Below the pieces are notes generated by a model. The model was not told the DNA's origin and did no database searches. It saw nothing but the letters and a program-made list of their open reading frames with translations. The translations under genes were made by a program, and so were the position numbers. From positions 1-64,000 of the forward strand of contig DASXZO010000014.1 in assembly GCA_036501845.1 (NCBI GenBank): a DNA stretch of 64,000 bases, given 5' to 3'. Numbering within the stretch: position 1 is the first letter of the stretch; each line of letters begins with the position of its first letter. Origin of the DNA: JBBREP01 sp036501845 (GTDB lineage: Bacteria; Actinomycetota; Acidimicrobiia; IMCC26256; PALSA-610). Below, piece by piece: positions 52,007 through 61,116 of the stretch.

Positions 52007-52984
52007 ATGCGTTTTGCGTTCACTGACGACCAACTCGCGTTCCGCGACGCCGTGCGCGACGCGCTCGCAACGTCGTGCGACCGCGCGGCACTGCGCGCCG
52101 CGGCCGAGAGCGCAACGGGACGGACAGCGAAGGCCTGGACGGCGCTCGCCGACATGGGTGTACTCGACGCACTACGCGCTGAAAGCGAAGGCGGGCTCGG
52201 TTTGACCGAGGTCGACGTGATCGCAGTGCTCGAGGAGACGGGGCGCTGCGCGCTGGCGGAGCCGGTGGTGGACACTCTGTTCGTGGGCGTGCCGCTCGGC
52301 GTGGTCGACGCACCGGGATCGGTGAGCGTGGTGGCGCCCGAGTCGCCGCTGGGCGTGTGGACCGACACCGCCGAGGCGGTGGTGACACTCGCGGCCGACG
52401 GCATGCGCGTCTACCCGCGCGCCGAGGTGGCGCTGCACGCCCGACCGTCGGTGGATCCGGCTCGGCGCCTGTTCGAGATCGCGATGGAGGCGCAGCGACC
52501 GCCCGACCGCGGGCTCGGCGATGTGGTGCTGGCATTCCGGCGCATGGTGTTGGGCACCGCGGCGCAGCTCTGCGGGCTCGCCGACACCATGGTCACGATG
52601 ACCGTCGAATACGCCGTCGACCGCCGTCAATTCGGCGTGCCGATCGGTTCGTTCCAAGCCGTGAAGCACCATCTCGCAAACGCCCGCACCGCGCTGGAGT
52701 TCGCGCGACCGCTCGTGTACCGCGCCGCCGCATCGATGGCAATACGCGACCGTGAGGCGGGGTTGCACGTGGGCATGGCCAAGGCTGCGGCGAGCGATGC
52801 CGCTTCGGTGGCGGCGAAGGCCGCGCTGCAGTGCCACGGCGCGATCGGTTACACCACCGAACACGACCTGCATCTCTTCATGAAGCGGGCATGGGCGCTG
52901 TCGGCCGCGTGGGGCGATGCCCGCTGGCACCGCGCTCGCATCGCCGACACACTGATGGCACCAACAGAATCGCGAGGATCGTGA
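52007..52984 (+). CDS. acyl-CoA dehydrogenase, small-subunit type
   Basis: A 325-residue dehydrogenase, shorter than canonical forms of about 380, with a truncated middle domain. It retains DRRQFGVPIGSFQAVKHHLA and CHGAIGYTTEHDLHLFMKRA of the C-terminal helical FAD-interface domain. Such members partner a larger subunit and are inactive alone. The ATG has GGGGG upstream directly after the tandem repeat. Its last codons overlap the thiolase start (GTGATG). Confidence 0.78.
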   Translation: MRFAFTDDQLAFRDAVRDALATSCDRAALRAAAESATGRTAKAWTALADMGVLDALRAESEGGLGLTEVDVIAVLEETGRCALAEPVVDTLFVGVPLGVVDAPGSVSVVAPESPLGVWTDTAEAVVTLAADGMRVYPRAEVALHARPSVDPARRLFEIAMEAQRPPDRGLGDVVLAFRRMVLGTAAQLCGLADTMVTMTVEYAVDRRQFGVPIGSFQAVKHHLANARTALEFARPLVYRAAASMAIRDREAGLHVGMAKAAASDAASVAAKAALQCHGAIGYTTEHDLHLFMKRAWALSAAWGDARWHRARIADTLMAPTESRGS

Positions 52985-54141
52985 TGGCAAGCATGAACGA
53001 GGCCTACATCGTCGAAGCCGTCCGCACTCCTGTGGGGCGGCGCGACGGCGGGCTCGGCGGCGTGCACCCGGCCGACCTCGGCGCGCACGCGATCCGGGCG
53101 CTCGTGGAGCGCAGCGGCATCGACCCGGCCGCGGTCGACGACGTGGTGTTCGGCTGCGTCGACACGATCGGCCCGCAGGCCGGCGACATCGCGCGCACGT
53201 GCTGGCTCGCCGCCGGCATGCCCGACGAGGTTCCCGGAACCACCGTCGACCGGCAGTGCGGCAGCAGCCAGCAGGCGGTGCACTTCGCGGCCCAGGCCGT
53301 GCTCAGCGGCACGATGGACGTGGTGGTCGCGGGCGGCGTGCAGAACATGACGATGATCCCGATCAGCTCGGCGATGACCGTCGCCCAACCCATGGGCTTC
53401 GACACGCCGTTCAACACCTCGGAGGGCTGGCTCGCGCGCTACGGCGACCAAGAGGTGAGCCAGTTCCGTGCCGCCGAGATGATCGCCGAGCACTGGGACA
53501 TCTCGCGCGCCGAGATGGAGGAGTTCGCAGTCGAGTCTCACGTGCGTGCGCTGCGGGCGCGCGCCGAAGGCCGCTTCGAGCGCGAGATCGCGCCGGTCGG
53601 CGACGTCGCGAACGACGAAGGCCCGCGCGAACCGAACCTCGACAAGATCCGCTCGCTCCCCACGCTCGTGCCCGAGGGTCGCCTCACCGCCGCGGTGAGC
53701 AGCCAGATCTCCGACGCATCGGCCGCGATCCTGGTGGTGAACGAGCGAGGCCTGAAGGCACACGGTCTCACGCCGCGGGCCCGCATCCATCACCTCTCGG
53801 TGCGCGGCGCCGACCCGGTGTGGATGCTCACCGCACCGATCCCGGCCACCGCCTACGCGCTCGACAAGGCCGGCATGTCACTCGACGACATCGACCTGGT
53901 CGAGATCAACGAGGCGTTCGCGTCGGTGGTGCTGGCGTGGCAGCGCGAGACCAAGGCCGACCTCGAAAAGGTGAACGTGAACGGCGGCGCGATCAGCCTC
54001 GGCCACCCGCTCGGCGCCACCGGCGCGCGGCTGATGACCACCCTGCTCCACGAGCTGGAACGCACCGGCGGCCGCTACGGCCTACAGACGATGTGCGAAG
54101 GCGGCGGTCAGGCGAACGTCACCATCATCGAACGCCTGTAA
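52984..54141 (+). CDS. fadA6: acetyl-CoA acyltransferase, FadA6-like
   Basis: A 385-residue thiolase. The nucleophile Cys is in VDRQCGSSQQAVHFAAQAV (about 89), and the second half has NEAFASVVLAW, NGGAISLGHPLGATGARL and LQTMCEGGGQANVTIIERL. These and HHLSVRGADPVWMLTAPIPA match M. tuberculosis FadA6 (Rv3556c) closely. FadA6 thiolytically cleaves a late HIP-pathway intermediate after IpdA-IpdB. It is coupled to the small dehydrogenase subunit. Confidence 0.85.
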   Translation: MASMNEAYIVEAVRTPVGRRDGGLGGVHPADLGAHAIRALVERSGIDPAAVDDVVFGCVDTIGPQAGDIARTCWLAAGMPDEVPGTTVDRQCGSSQQAVHFAAQAVLSGTMDVVVAGGVQNMTMIPISSAMTVAQPMGFDTPFNTSEGWLARYGDQEVSQFRAAEMIAEHWDISRAEMEEFAVESHVRALRARAEGRFEREIAPVGDVANDEGPREPNLDKIRSLPTLVPEGRLTAAVSSQISDASAAILVVNERGLKAHGLTPRARIHHLSVRGADPVWMLTAPIPATAYALDKAGMSLDDIDLVEINEAFASVVLAWQRETKADLEKVNVNGGAISLGHPLGATGARLMTTLLHELERTGGRYGLQTMCEGGGQANVTIIERL

Positions 54142-54153
54142 GCCCCGGGCGCG

Positions 54154-54375
54154 TCAGTCATCCTTGACCGCGACGGCGTTGGGGGTGACGTTCATCTTCG
54201 GTACATATTCGGCCTGCTCGACGTCGCGCGCCTCGCCGGCGAGCCGGTCGCGCAGGCCGGTGCGGCATTCAGGGCACGGGCCGTAGAAGCGCTGCGCCAC
54301 AGAAGCACCGCAGATGGGGCAGGCCACGTCCTGGGGAGCGAGGCCGTCGAGGTCGACGGAGTCGAGGATCGCCAT
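54154..54375 (-). CDS. small zinc-ribbon protein
   Basis: A 73-residue protein with CPICGASVAQRFYGPCPEC (about 18-36), a likely zinc site, then RTGLRDRLAGEARDVEQAEY. The ATG at 54375 starts MAILDSVDLDGLA. There is no known family; similar small ribbons occur beside metabolic genes in actinobacteria and may bind a protein or RNA partner. It is convergent with fadA6. Confidence 0.6.
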   Translation of the reverse strand: MAILDSVDLDGLAPQDVACPICGASVAQRFYGPCPECRTGLRDRLAGEARDVEQAEYVPKMNVTPNAVAVKDD

Positions 54376-54445
54376 GACGCCGAGCATCGCGCGATCACCC
54401 GGTCCGGACGTGCATTTGGCGGCTGGGCTCGTTAGGTTTCGGCTC

Positions 54446-54634
54446 GTGGCGGAGCGGCTGCGGCTCATCGCGTTCGGCGCGCTGTTGGGCGTGCTGTGGG
54501 GAGTGGTCGCGGCATGGTGGTACGGCGCCCCGATCGCGCACGGCATCATCATCGGTGTCGCGCTCTGGGGCCCGGCCGCGTTCGTGGCCATCCCCGGTCC
54601 GCACGCGCCGGTCGTCGAGAACGTCGAGTCCTAG
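54446..54634 (+). CDS. small two-helix membrane protein
   Basis: A 62-residue protein from the GTG at 54446 with hydrophobic segments LIAFGALLGVLWGVVAAWWY and AHGIIIGVALWGPAAFVAI. It is divergent from the zinc-ribbon gene, with 70 bp between starts. No family assigned. It is also only 4 bp from the end of the convergent LLM gene. Confidence 0.55.
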   Translation: MAERLRLIAFGALLGVLWGVVAAWWYGAPIAHGIIIGVALWGPAAFVAIPGPHAPVVENVES

Positions 54635-54638
54635 TGAG

Positions 54639-55484
54639 TTAGGCGCGTTCGTCGAGCAGGGCGCGGTACTTGTCGAGGATCGGGAGCACCTCGTCGCGCG
54701 TGCCGCCGCGCACTCGGGCGACGACCTCGCTGATGCCGATCTGCTCGTAGTAGTCGAGTTTGCCGGGGTCGGGCAGCGTTCCGAACGGCACGATCTCGAG
54801 CTGCGATACGTCACGACCGCGCGCGTCGCACGCGCGGCGCAGGTCGTCGAGCGCGGCGCGCACACCCGCGCCGCCGATCGGGATCCAGCCGTCGGCGTAG
54901 TCGGCGATCGCCGCGAAGAGCTTCGGCCCCGCGGCGCCACCGATGAGCACGGGCGGCCCTCCCGCGCGGGCAGGCTTCGGCCACGACCACGACGGCGCCA
55001 ACTCGAAGAAGTCGCCGTGATACTCGGCGACGTCGTCGCGCCAGAGCGATCGCATCGCGAGTACGTGGTCGCGGCACACGTCGCGGCGGCGCTTGAAGTC
55101 GACATGGTGGTGCTCGATCTCGTCCTGGTTCCAACCGAAGCCGATACCGAGCACGAAACGACCGCCGGATTCGGCGTCGAGCGTGGCGATCGCCTTCGCA
55201 GTCACGATCGGCTCACGTTGCGCTGCCAGCAAGATGCCGGTGCCCAGCGTGATCCGCTCCGTGCGCGCGGCTGCAACCGCGAGCGCCACGAGTGGATCGA
55301 CCGTGCGGCGATATTCCTCCGGCAGTTCGGCGTCACCAGTGGGCGGCGGCGTTCGGCGCGACACCGGGATGTGTGTGTGCTCGGGCAGATACACGGAGTC
55401 GAGACCGCGTGCCTCGGCCTCCACCGCGAGCTCCCACACCGGCATCGTTCGGTCGGTGGCGAACATCGTGATCCCGTAGCGCAC
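54639..55484 (-). CDS. LLM-class F420-dependent oxidoreductase
   Basis: A 281-residue luciferase-like protein: ITMFATDRTMPVWELAVEAE, LGTGILLAAQREPIVTAKAI, GRFVLGIGFGWNQDEIEHHH and PPVLIGGAAGPKLFAAIADY. These are typical of TIGR03619-type F420-dependent members. The reaction is unknown. The GTG at 55484 gives the family start RYGITMF. It is divergent from the SDR at 55537. Confidence 0.8.
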   Translation of the reverse strand: MRYGITMFATDRTMPVWELAVEAEARGLDSVYLPEHTHIPVSRRTPPPTGDAELPEEYRRTVDPLVALAVAAARTERITLGTGILLAAQREPIVTAKAIATLDAESGGRFVLGIGFGWNQDEIEHHHVDFKRRRDVCRDHVLAMRSLWRDDVAEYHGDFFELAPSWSWPKPARAGGPPVLIGGAAGPKLFAAIADYADGWIPIGGAGVRAALDDLRRACDARGRDVSQLEIVPFGTLPDPGKLDYYEQIGISEVVARVRGGTRDEVLPILDKYRALLDERA

Positions 55485-55536
55485 GCGGTTACGGTACCGA
55501 ACCCGCGCTCGACGCGCAGGAGCGAAGGGAATCGTC

Positions 55537-56439
55537 TTGGGAATCTGCGACGGTCGAGTTGTGATCGTCACCGGCGCCGGGCGCGGCCTCGGCCGCGAGC
55601 ATGCACTCGAGTTCGCGCGCCAAGGCGCGAGCGTGGTGGTGAACGACCTCGGCGTCGACCGCACCGGCCACGGCCGCGAGACCACTGTGGCCGACGAGGT
55701 GGTCGAGGAGCTGCAGGGCCTGGGCGCGCAGGCCGTGTCCAATGGCGACGACATCGCCGACTTCGAAGGTGCGGCGCGGCTCGTGCAGACCGCGATCGAC
55801 AAGTTCGGCGCGCTCGACACACTCGTGTGCAACGCCGGCTTCGTGCGCGACCGCATGTTCGCGAACACCGCCGAAGACGAGTGGGACGCCATCGTTCGCG
55901 TGCATCTCAAGGGCCACTTCGCGCCGGCGCGTCATGCCGCGGCCTACTGGCGTGACCAGTCGAAGGCCGGGCACGCTCGCAAGGGTCGCATCGTGAACAC
56001 GTCGTCGGGCGCGGGTTTGATGGGCAGCGTCGGCCAGGCCGCGTATTCGGCCGCGAAGGGCGGCATCGCCGCGCTCACGCTCGTGCAGGCCGCCGAGCTC
56101 GGCCGCTACGGCGTTGGGGTGAACGCCATCGCCCCGTCGGCTCGCACGCGGATGACCGAGGAGGTGTTCGGCGACCGCATGGCTGTGCCCGACGCAGGCT
56201 TCGACGCCAACCATCCCGAGAACGTGTCGCCGCTCGTGGTGTGGCTCGGCTCCGACGACGCCGCCGGCGTATCCGGCCGGGTGTTCGAGGTGGAGGGCGG
56301 CCTGATCTCGGTGGCCGATGGTTGGCAGCACGGTGTGCCCGCCGATCGTGGCGCACGCTGGGACCCGGCCGAGATCGGAGCAGCGGTGCACAAGCTGCTC
56401 GCCGACGGGCCGGCACCTGCGCCCGTCTACGGGGCCTGA
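55537..56439 (+). CDS. SDR, peroxisomal MFE-2 (17beta-HSD4)-like
   Basis: A 300-residue SDR with TTG start (GGGA ribosome site upstream). VIVTGAGRGLGREHALEFAR, VVNDLGVDRTGHGRE, NAGFVRDRMFANT and YSAAKGG are typical of the dehydrogenase domain of bifunctional MFE-2 proteins. This type often oxidises beta-hydroxyacyl-CoA, including sterol side-chain CoA esters (Hsd4A-like). It has a homologue at 59751 in the same region. Confidence 0.8.
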   Translation: MGICDGRVVIVTGAGRGLGREHALEFARQGASVVVNDLGVDRTGHGRETTVADEVVEELQGLGAQAVSNGDDIADFEGAARLVQTAIDKFGALDTLVCNAGFVRDRMFANTAEDEWDAIVRVHLKGHFAPARHAAAYWRDQSKAGHARKGRIVNTSSGAGLMGSVGQAAYSAAKGGIAALTLVQAAELGRYGVGVNAIAPSARTRMTEEVFGDRMAVPDAGFDANHPENVSPLVVWLGSDDAAGVSGRVFEVEGGLISVADGWQHGVPADRGARWDPAEIGAAVHKLLADGPAPAPVYGA

Positions 56440-56525
56440 TCAGATCCCCGACCGGCGCGCCGCAGCCGCTCATCCCGCGCGGGTGACGCGCGAGCACCCC
56501 GACGCCGTTTAGCGTCCGCATCGCA

Positions 56526-58262
56526 ATGGCACGCACGGCCGAGCGCGTCGGCCCGGGCTCGGCCCGAGCCCGGTGGATCGCAGTTCTCGGGGGCATCCGG
56601 CCCTACGACCGCACCAAGCTCGCGCGCGACGTGCTGGCGGGCGTCACCCTCGCCGCGCTCGCGATTCCCGAGGTGATGGGTTACACGAAGATCGCAGGAA
56701 CGCCTGTGATCACAGGCCTCTACACGATCCTGCTGCCCGCGATCGTGTTCGGGGTGTTCGCCTCGTCGCGCCACTTGGTGGTGGGTGGCGACTCGGCCAC
56801 GGCGGCGATCCTGTTCGCCGGCATCGCCGGCCTCGATATCGCCGGCGTGCAACCGGGAACGCAGCGCTGGCTCGCGTTCGCGAGCATGGCCGCGCTGATC
56901 ACGGGCGGGCTGCTGCTCGTGGCGCGCGTGGCGAGGCTCGGCTTCCTCGCCGACTTCATCTCACGCACCGTGCTTGTCGGCTTCCTCACAGGTGTCGGCG
57001 TGGAGGTGGCGCTCGGTCAACTCGCGGGGATGCTCGGTGTCGCGTCGCCGAAGGTCGCGGCCGGCCGGGTGGACAGCACGCTGATCAAGGCGTGGGACAC
57101 GCTCAAGGAGATTGATCACGCATCGTTGACCACCTTCGCGGTGTCGCTCGGCGTGATCCTCACGCTCGTGGTCTTCGCGAAATGGATACGGGCGATCCCA
57201 GGCGGCCTCGTCGCGGTGGTGGGCGTCATCGCTTTGAGCTGGCTGCTCGATCTGCAGTCGCACGGTGTGGCCGTGCTCGGATCGGTGCCGCGCGGCCTCC
57301 CGTCGTTCGGATTTCCGAGCGGGCTCACGCGCAACGACGCCGTGCGTCTCGTCGGCACGTCGGTGTCGATGTTCCTCGTGATCCTCGCCCAGAGCGCGGC
57401 CACGTCACGCGCCTACGCCGTGCGCTACCGCGACAAGCTCGTCGAGAACAACGACCTCGTCGGGCTCGGCCTCGCCAACCTCGCGGCCGCGTTCACAGGC
57501 ACGTTCGTGGTGAACGGCAGCCCGACCAAGACCGAGATGGCCGACGAGGCCGGCGCGACGTCGCAAATCGCGATGCTCGCAATGGCGGGCGCGGTTGCGA
57601 TCGTGTTGCTGTTCCTCACCAAGCCGCTCGAGTACTTGCCCGAGGCCGCGCTGTCGGCGGTGGTGTTCGTAGTCGGCGTGAAGCTGATCGACGTGGCGCA
57701 CATGCGAGAGATCGCGCGGCTGCGGCGCGACGAGTTCGTGATCGCCGCCGTCACCACCGCGGTGGTCATCTGCGTGGGGGTGGAGCAAGGCATCCTGCTC
57801 GCGATCGTGCTGTCGCTCCTCGACCACGTGCGCCGCCACTACGACCCGCGCGACTCGGTACTCGTGGGACCGAACCGCGAGCAGCATCCGGTGGGTCCCG
57901 GGGTGGTCACCGAGCCCGGACTCATCGTGTATCGCTTCGGCGTCGGCCTGTTCTACGCCAACGCCGGTCGCCTCGCCGACGACGTGATGCTGCTCGTCGA
58001 CGGGCCCGAGCCGCCGAAGTGGTTCGTGCTCCATGCCGAAGCGATCGACGACGTCGACTTCACGGGCGGGAAGACGATTGTGGAGCTGGCGCAGCAACTC
58101 AAAGCGCGCGGCATCGTGTTCGCGGTTGCCGGTGCCGACCCCACCGTCGCCCAAGAAGCCGCGCGGTTCGGGCTGCTCGACGTGATCGGCAGGGAGCACG
58201 CGTATCCCCATGTACAAGACGCGATCGCCGCGTTCCACGCGGCGGAAGGACACCAACAATGA
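56526..58262 (+). CDS. SulP/SLC26-family anion transporter with STAS domain
   Basis: A 578-residue transporter with about 11-12 hydrophobic segments (PEVMGYTKIAGTPVITGLY, GLLLVARVARLGFLADF, LANLAAAFTGTFVVNGSPTK) and a C-terminal STAS domain (YRFGVGLFYANAGRLADDVM, VLHAEAIDDVDFTGGKTIVE). The Asp-Val-Asp-Phe-Thr segment is the NTP-binding/phosphorylation-type region. It would move sulfate, bicarbonate or another anion. Its stop overlaps the DUF2252 start. Confidence 0.88.
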   Translation: MARTAERVGPGSARARWIAVLGGIRPYDRTKLARDVLAGVTLAALAIPEVMGYTKIAGTPVITGLYTILLPAIVFGVFASSRHLVVGGDSATAAILFAGIAGLDIAGVQPGTQRWLAFASMAALITGGLLLVARVARLGFLADFISRTVLVGFLTGVGVEVALGQLAGMLGVASPKVAAGRVDSTLIKAWDTLKEIDHASLTTFAVSLGVILTLVVFAKWIRAIPGGLVAVVGVIALSWLLDLQSHGVAVLGSVPRGLPSFGFPSGLTRNDAVRLVGTSVSMFLVILAQSAATSRAYAVRYRDKLVENNDLVGLGLANLAAAFTGTFVVNGSPTKTEMADEAGATSQIAMLAMAGAVAIVLLFLTKPLEYLPEAALSAVVFVVGVKLIDVAHMREIARLRRDEFVIAAVTTAVVICVGVEQGILLAIVLSLLDHVRRHYDPRDSVLVGPNREQHPVGPGVVTEPGLIVYRFGVGLFYANAGRLADDVMLLVDGPEPPKWFVLHAEAIDDVDFTGGKTIVELAQQLKARGIVFAVAGADPTVAQEAARFGLLDVIGREHAYPHVQDAIAAFHAAEGHQQ

Positions 58263-59665
58263 TCGACACCGAAACACCTGACGTCACCACTCGCGCCAAC
58301 CGCGGTCGTGCGGCACGCGCCAACACGCCGCGTTCGTGCCACGCCGAGTGGAGTCCGCCATCCGATCGCCGCCCCGCCCTCGATGTGTTGCTCGAGCAGG
58401 AGATCACGCGCGTTGCGGAGCTTGTGCCGCTACGGCACGAGCGCATGCTCGAGTCACAGTTCGCGTTCTATCGAGGCGCGGCCGCGGTGATGGCCGGCGA
58501 CCTCGCAACCACGCCGGCATCGGGCATCCGCGTGCAGTGCTGCGGCGACGCACACCTCGCCAACTTCGGCGGTTTCGAGTCGCCCGAACGCACGCTGGTG
58601 TTCGACATCAATGATTTCGACGAGACCGTGCCCGGACCATGGGAGTGGGACGTCAAACGCCTCGCCGCCAGCTTCGTGATCGCCGCGCACGACCGGGGTT
58701 TCGACGACACGGTTGCAAGCGCCGCGGTTGCCGACACTGTGCGCACCTATCGCGAGACGATGCGCGACTTCGCGGGTCAGAGCAATCTGGCTGTGTGGTA
58801 CGCCAAGCTCGACGTGCAGGACGCGCTCACCCGCTGGCGCGGCGAGATAGGGACGCGCAGCGCCAAGCAGATCCAGCGACTTGCCGCGCAGGCCCATGCC
58901 AAGAACAGCCTGCGCGCGTTGAAGAAGCTCACCGAACGCATCGACGGCGAGATTCGCATCGTGGACGACCCGCCGCTCGTGGTGCGCATCGACACGCTGT
59001 GGGGCGCGCCCGCAGCGAGCGAGCTCATCGCACAGATGGCCGAGCTGATCCGGTCGTACGCCCACACGTTGCAACCCGACCGGCGCGTGCTGATCGACGG
59101 GTACCAGTTCGTCGACATCGCCCGCAAGGTCGTGGGCGTGGGGAGCGTCGGAACCCGATGCTGGATCGTGCTGTTGCTCGGGCGCGACGATGGCGATCCG
59201 CTGTTTCTACAGGTGAAGGAAGCCGAGGCGTCGGTGCTCGAACCGTTCGCCGGCAAGAGCGAGTACACGCTGCACGGTCAACGCGTCGTCGAAGGTCAGC
59301 GGCTCATGCAGGCCACGAGCGACATCTTCCTCGGGTGGGAGCGCTTCGCAGGTGTGGACGGCGTCGATCGCGACTACTACGTGCGCCAACTCTGGGACGG
59401 CAAGGTGTCGGCCGACCTTCAAACGCTGTTCGCCCAGCAACTGTCGACCTACGGGCGCATGTGCGGCTGGACGCTCGCCCGCGCGCACGCACGGTCCGGC
59501 GACCGCATTGCGATCGCGGCCTATCTCGGTAGTGGCGATGCGTTCGATCGCGCCATCACGTCGTTCGCGCTGCGCTACGCCGAGCAGAACGCGGCCGACT
59601 ACGCGGCCGTGAGCGAGGCGGCGAGATCCGGTCGCATTCCCACGAACACCCCGGTGCCGGTCTGA
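58259..59665 (+). CDS. DUF2252-family protein
   Basis: A 468-residue protein with HERMLESQFAFYRGAAAVMA, CCGDAHLANFGGF, VFDINDFDETVPGPWEWDVK and FIDVARKVVG-like VDIARKVVGVGSVGT. These are DUF2252 landmarks that recall the catalytic/brace segments of kinase-like folds (DAHLANF and DINDFDE). The enzymatic role is unproven. Direct coupling to SulP by ATGA overlap suggests it modifies or acts with the transporter. Confidence 0.85.
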   Translation: MIDTETPDVTTRANRGRAARANTPRSCHAEWSPPSDRRPALDVLLEQEITRVAELVPLRHERMLESQFAFYRGAAAVMAGDLATTPASGIRVQCCGDAHLANFGGFESPERTLVFDINDFDETVPGPWEWDVKRLAASFVIAAHDRGFDDTVASAAVADTVRTYRETMRDFAGQSNLAVWYAKLDVQDALTRWRGEIGTRSAKQIQRLAAQAHAKNSLRALKKLTERIDGEIRIVDDPPLVVRIDTLWGAPAASELIAQMAELIRSYAHTLQPDRRVLIDGYQFVDIARKVVGVGSVGTRCWIVLLLGRDDGDPLFLQVKEAEASVLEPFAGKSEYTLHGQRVVEGQRLMQATSDIFLGWERFAGVDGVDRDYYVRQLWDGKVSADLQTLFAQQLSTYGRMCGWTLARAHARSGDRIAIAAYLGSGDAFDRAITSFALRYAEQNAADYAAVSEAARSGRIPTNTPVPV

Positions 59666-59710
59666 GCCCGGATCGCTCGTGTGGCGGCCGGTCGCCGTCC
59701 ACCGATACGG

Positions 59711-59724
59711 TGACGCACACGTCA
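59711..59724. promoter_or_regulatory. inverted repeat TGACG-N4-CGTCA
   Basis: TGACGCACACGTCA lies 27 bp before the SDR at 59751. The core TGAC-N6-GTCA and the next bases (GTTTT) resemble the element at 32765. A shared TetR-type operator is possible. Confidence 0.45.
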
Positions 59725-59750
59725 GTTTTGGATCGGGAGGACACGCGTCG

Positions 59751-60686
59751 ATGGGAATGCTCGACGGCAAGGTGGCGATCGTCACGGGCGCCGGCAACGG
59801 TGTGGGGCGCGGTGAAGCGGTCATGCTCGCCGATCACGGCGCCAAGGTCGTGGTGAACGACCTCGGTGGTTCGGTGAGCGGTGACGGCAGCGACAAGCGT
59901 CCCGCCGACGACGTGGTTGCGGTGATCAAGAGCCGCGGCGGCGAGGCCGTCGCCAACTACGACAGCGTCGCCGACTTCGACGGGGCCAAGCGCATCATCG
60001 ACACGGCCGTCTCCGAATTCGGCCGCCTCGACGTGCTCGTGAACAACGCCGGCGTGCTGCGCGACCGGATGATGTTCTCGATGAGCCCCGAGGACTTCGA
60101 CACCGTGGTGAAGGTGCACATGTACGGCACCTTCAACACCATGCGTCATGCGTCGGAGTACTGGCGCGAAGAGTCGAAGGCCGGGCGCCAGCCGCGTGCG
60201 TCCATCGTCAACACGGTGTCGAGCGCAGGCTTGCAAGGTCAAGCGAGCCAGATCAACTACGGCGCGGCCAAGGCCGGCATCGCCGCGATGACGATCATCG
60301 CCAGCCTCGAGCTCAGCCGCTACGGCGTGCGCGCCAACTGCGTGGGCCCCGGCGGCTTCACGCGCATGGTCGCCATGGCGATGAAGGACATCGAGGTGAA
60401 GCCGCCCGAACAGTACGAGGCGTTCGACGGCATGAACCCGGGCAACTCGGCGCCTGCGGTGGTGTACCTCGCGTCCGACGAATCGCTGCACGTGACCGGT
60501 CAGGTGCTGCGCATGGTGGGCAACAACCTCGCCCGCTACGAGCCGTGGACGATGGGTGAGCAGTTCCTCGCCACCGAGAAGGACGGCAGCCCCAAGCAAT
60601 GGGACCCGACCGACATCGGCCGCATCCTCAACCGCTACGTGTTCAACAGCCAAAACCCCGGCATCGACGCCCAACGCCGCTCGTAA
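59751..60686 (+). CDS. SDR, MFE-2 (17beta-HSD4)-like, second copy
   Basis: A 311-residue SDR with MLDGKVAIVTGAGNGVGRGE, VVNDLGGSVSGDGSDKR, NAGVLRDRMMFSM and YGAAKAG. It shares the plan and much of the sequence with the gene at 55537 but carries a longer C-terminus (LVGNNLARYEPWTMGE region). Likely a 3-hydroxyacyl-CoA dehydrogenase in steroid or fatty acid oxidation. GGGAGG precedes the ATG, and an operator-like palindrome lies upstream. Confidence 0.8.
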   Translation: MGMLDGKVAIVTGAGNGVGRGEAVMLADHGAKVVVNDLGGSVSGDGSDKRPADDVVAVIKSRGGEAVANYDSVADFDGAKRIIDTAVSEFGRLDVLVNNAGVLRDRMMFSMSPEDFDTVVKVHMYGTFNTMRHASEYWREESKAGRQPRASIVNTVSSAGLQGQASQINYGAAKAGIAAMTIIASLELSRYGVRANCVGPGGFTRMVAMAMKDIEVKPPEQYEAFDGMNPGNSAPAVVYLASDESLHVTGQVLRMVGNNLARYEPWTMGEQFLATEKDGSPKQWDPTDIGRILNRYVFNSQNPGIDAQRRS

Positions 60687-60890
60687 CACGCGAACAAGTC
60701 GCGCCGGGCCTTGTCGCACCGGAAGCGGCGCCGAACGCTCACACGCATCAGCCCTTCGCAGCGCCTGGGGCTCGCTTGCGCTCGCGTGCCGCGCTCCCGT
60801 GCTCGGTCTGACGCTAAGGATTCGCTTCCTCGGCGTCGCTCCCGATGCTCGTGAGCGGGAGTCGTACGTCGAGAAGCAGGAAACACAAAA

Positions 60891-60918
60891 CGGGAGTGGC
60901 CCGCACGAGCCACTCCCG
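60891..60918 (-). terminator. minus-strand intrinsic terminator
   Basis: CGGGAGTGGC and GCCACTCCCG form 10-bp arms with an 8-nt loop. Read on the minus strand the hairpin is followed by TTTTGTGTTT, a clear T-rich tract. No minus-strand gene is seen just upstream of it, so it may end an untranslated RNA or act in both directions. Confidence 0.6.
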
Positions 60919-61102
60919 AGATGCGTACTCCGCCGCGCGACGTTGCGCTGAAGCGAATTGCCTGGATCGAAGCCAGCCCAGCCGATCGCAGACCCCTATC
61001 TCTCGGCGGGCACAACGGGGATCTGAGGGCATTGGCAACGGGTGGCGCGATCCCGCGGGCGAGATTTCTGAAGAAATCTCCTCGGTTCGGAATGCAGGTG
61101 AG

Positions 61103-61116
61103 CGAACAAGTGTTCT
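61103..61116. promoter_or_regulatory. SOS-box-like site upstream of the HNH gene
   Basis: CGAAC-AAGT-GTTCT, 14 bp, matches the actinobacterial LexA core CGAACN4GTTCG at 9 of 10 fixed positions, 7 bp before the chosen HNH start. DUF222/HNH genes of the mycobacterial 13E12 family are known to carry LexA boxes. Confidence 0.6.

Noticed and set aside
60814..61038. 74-codon minus-strand frame over the terminator
   Set aside because: No ribosome site, basic composition and the terminator hairpin lies inside the frame.
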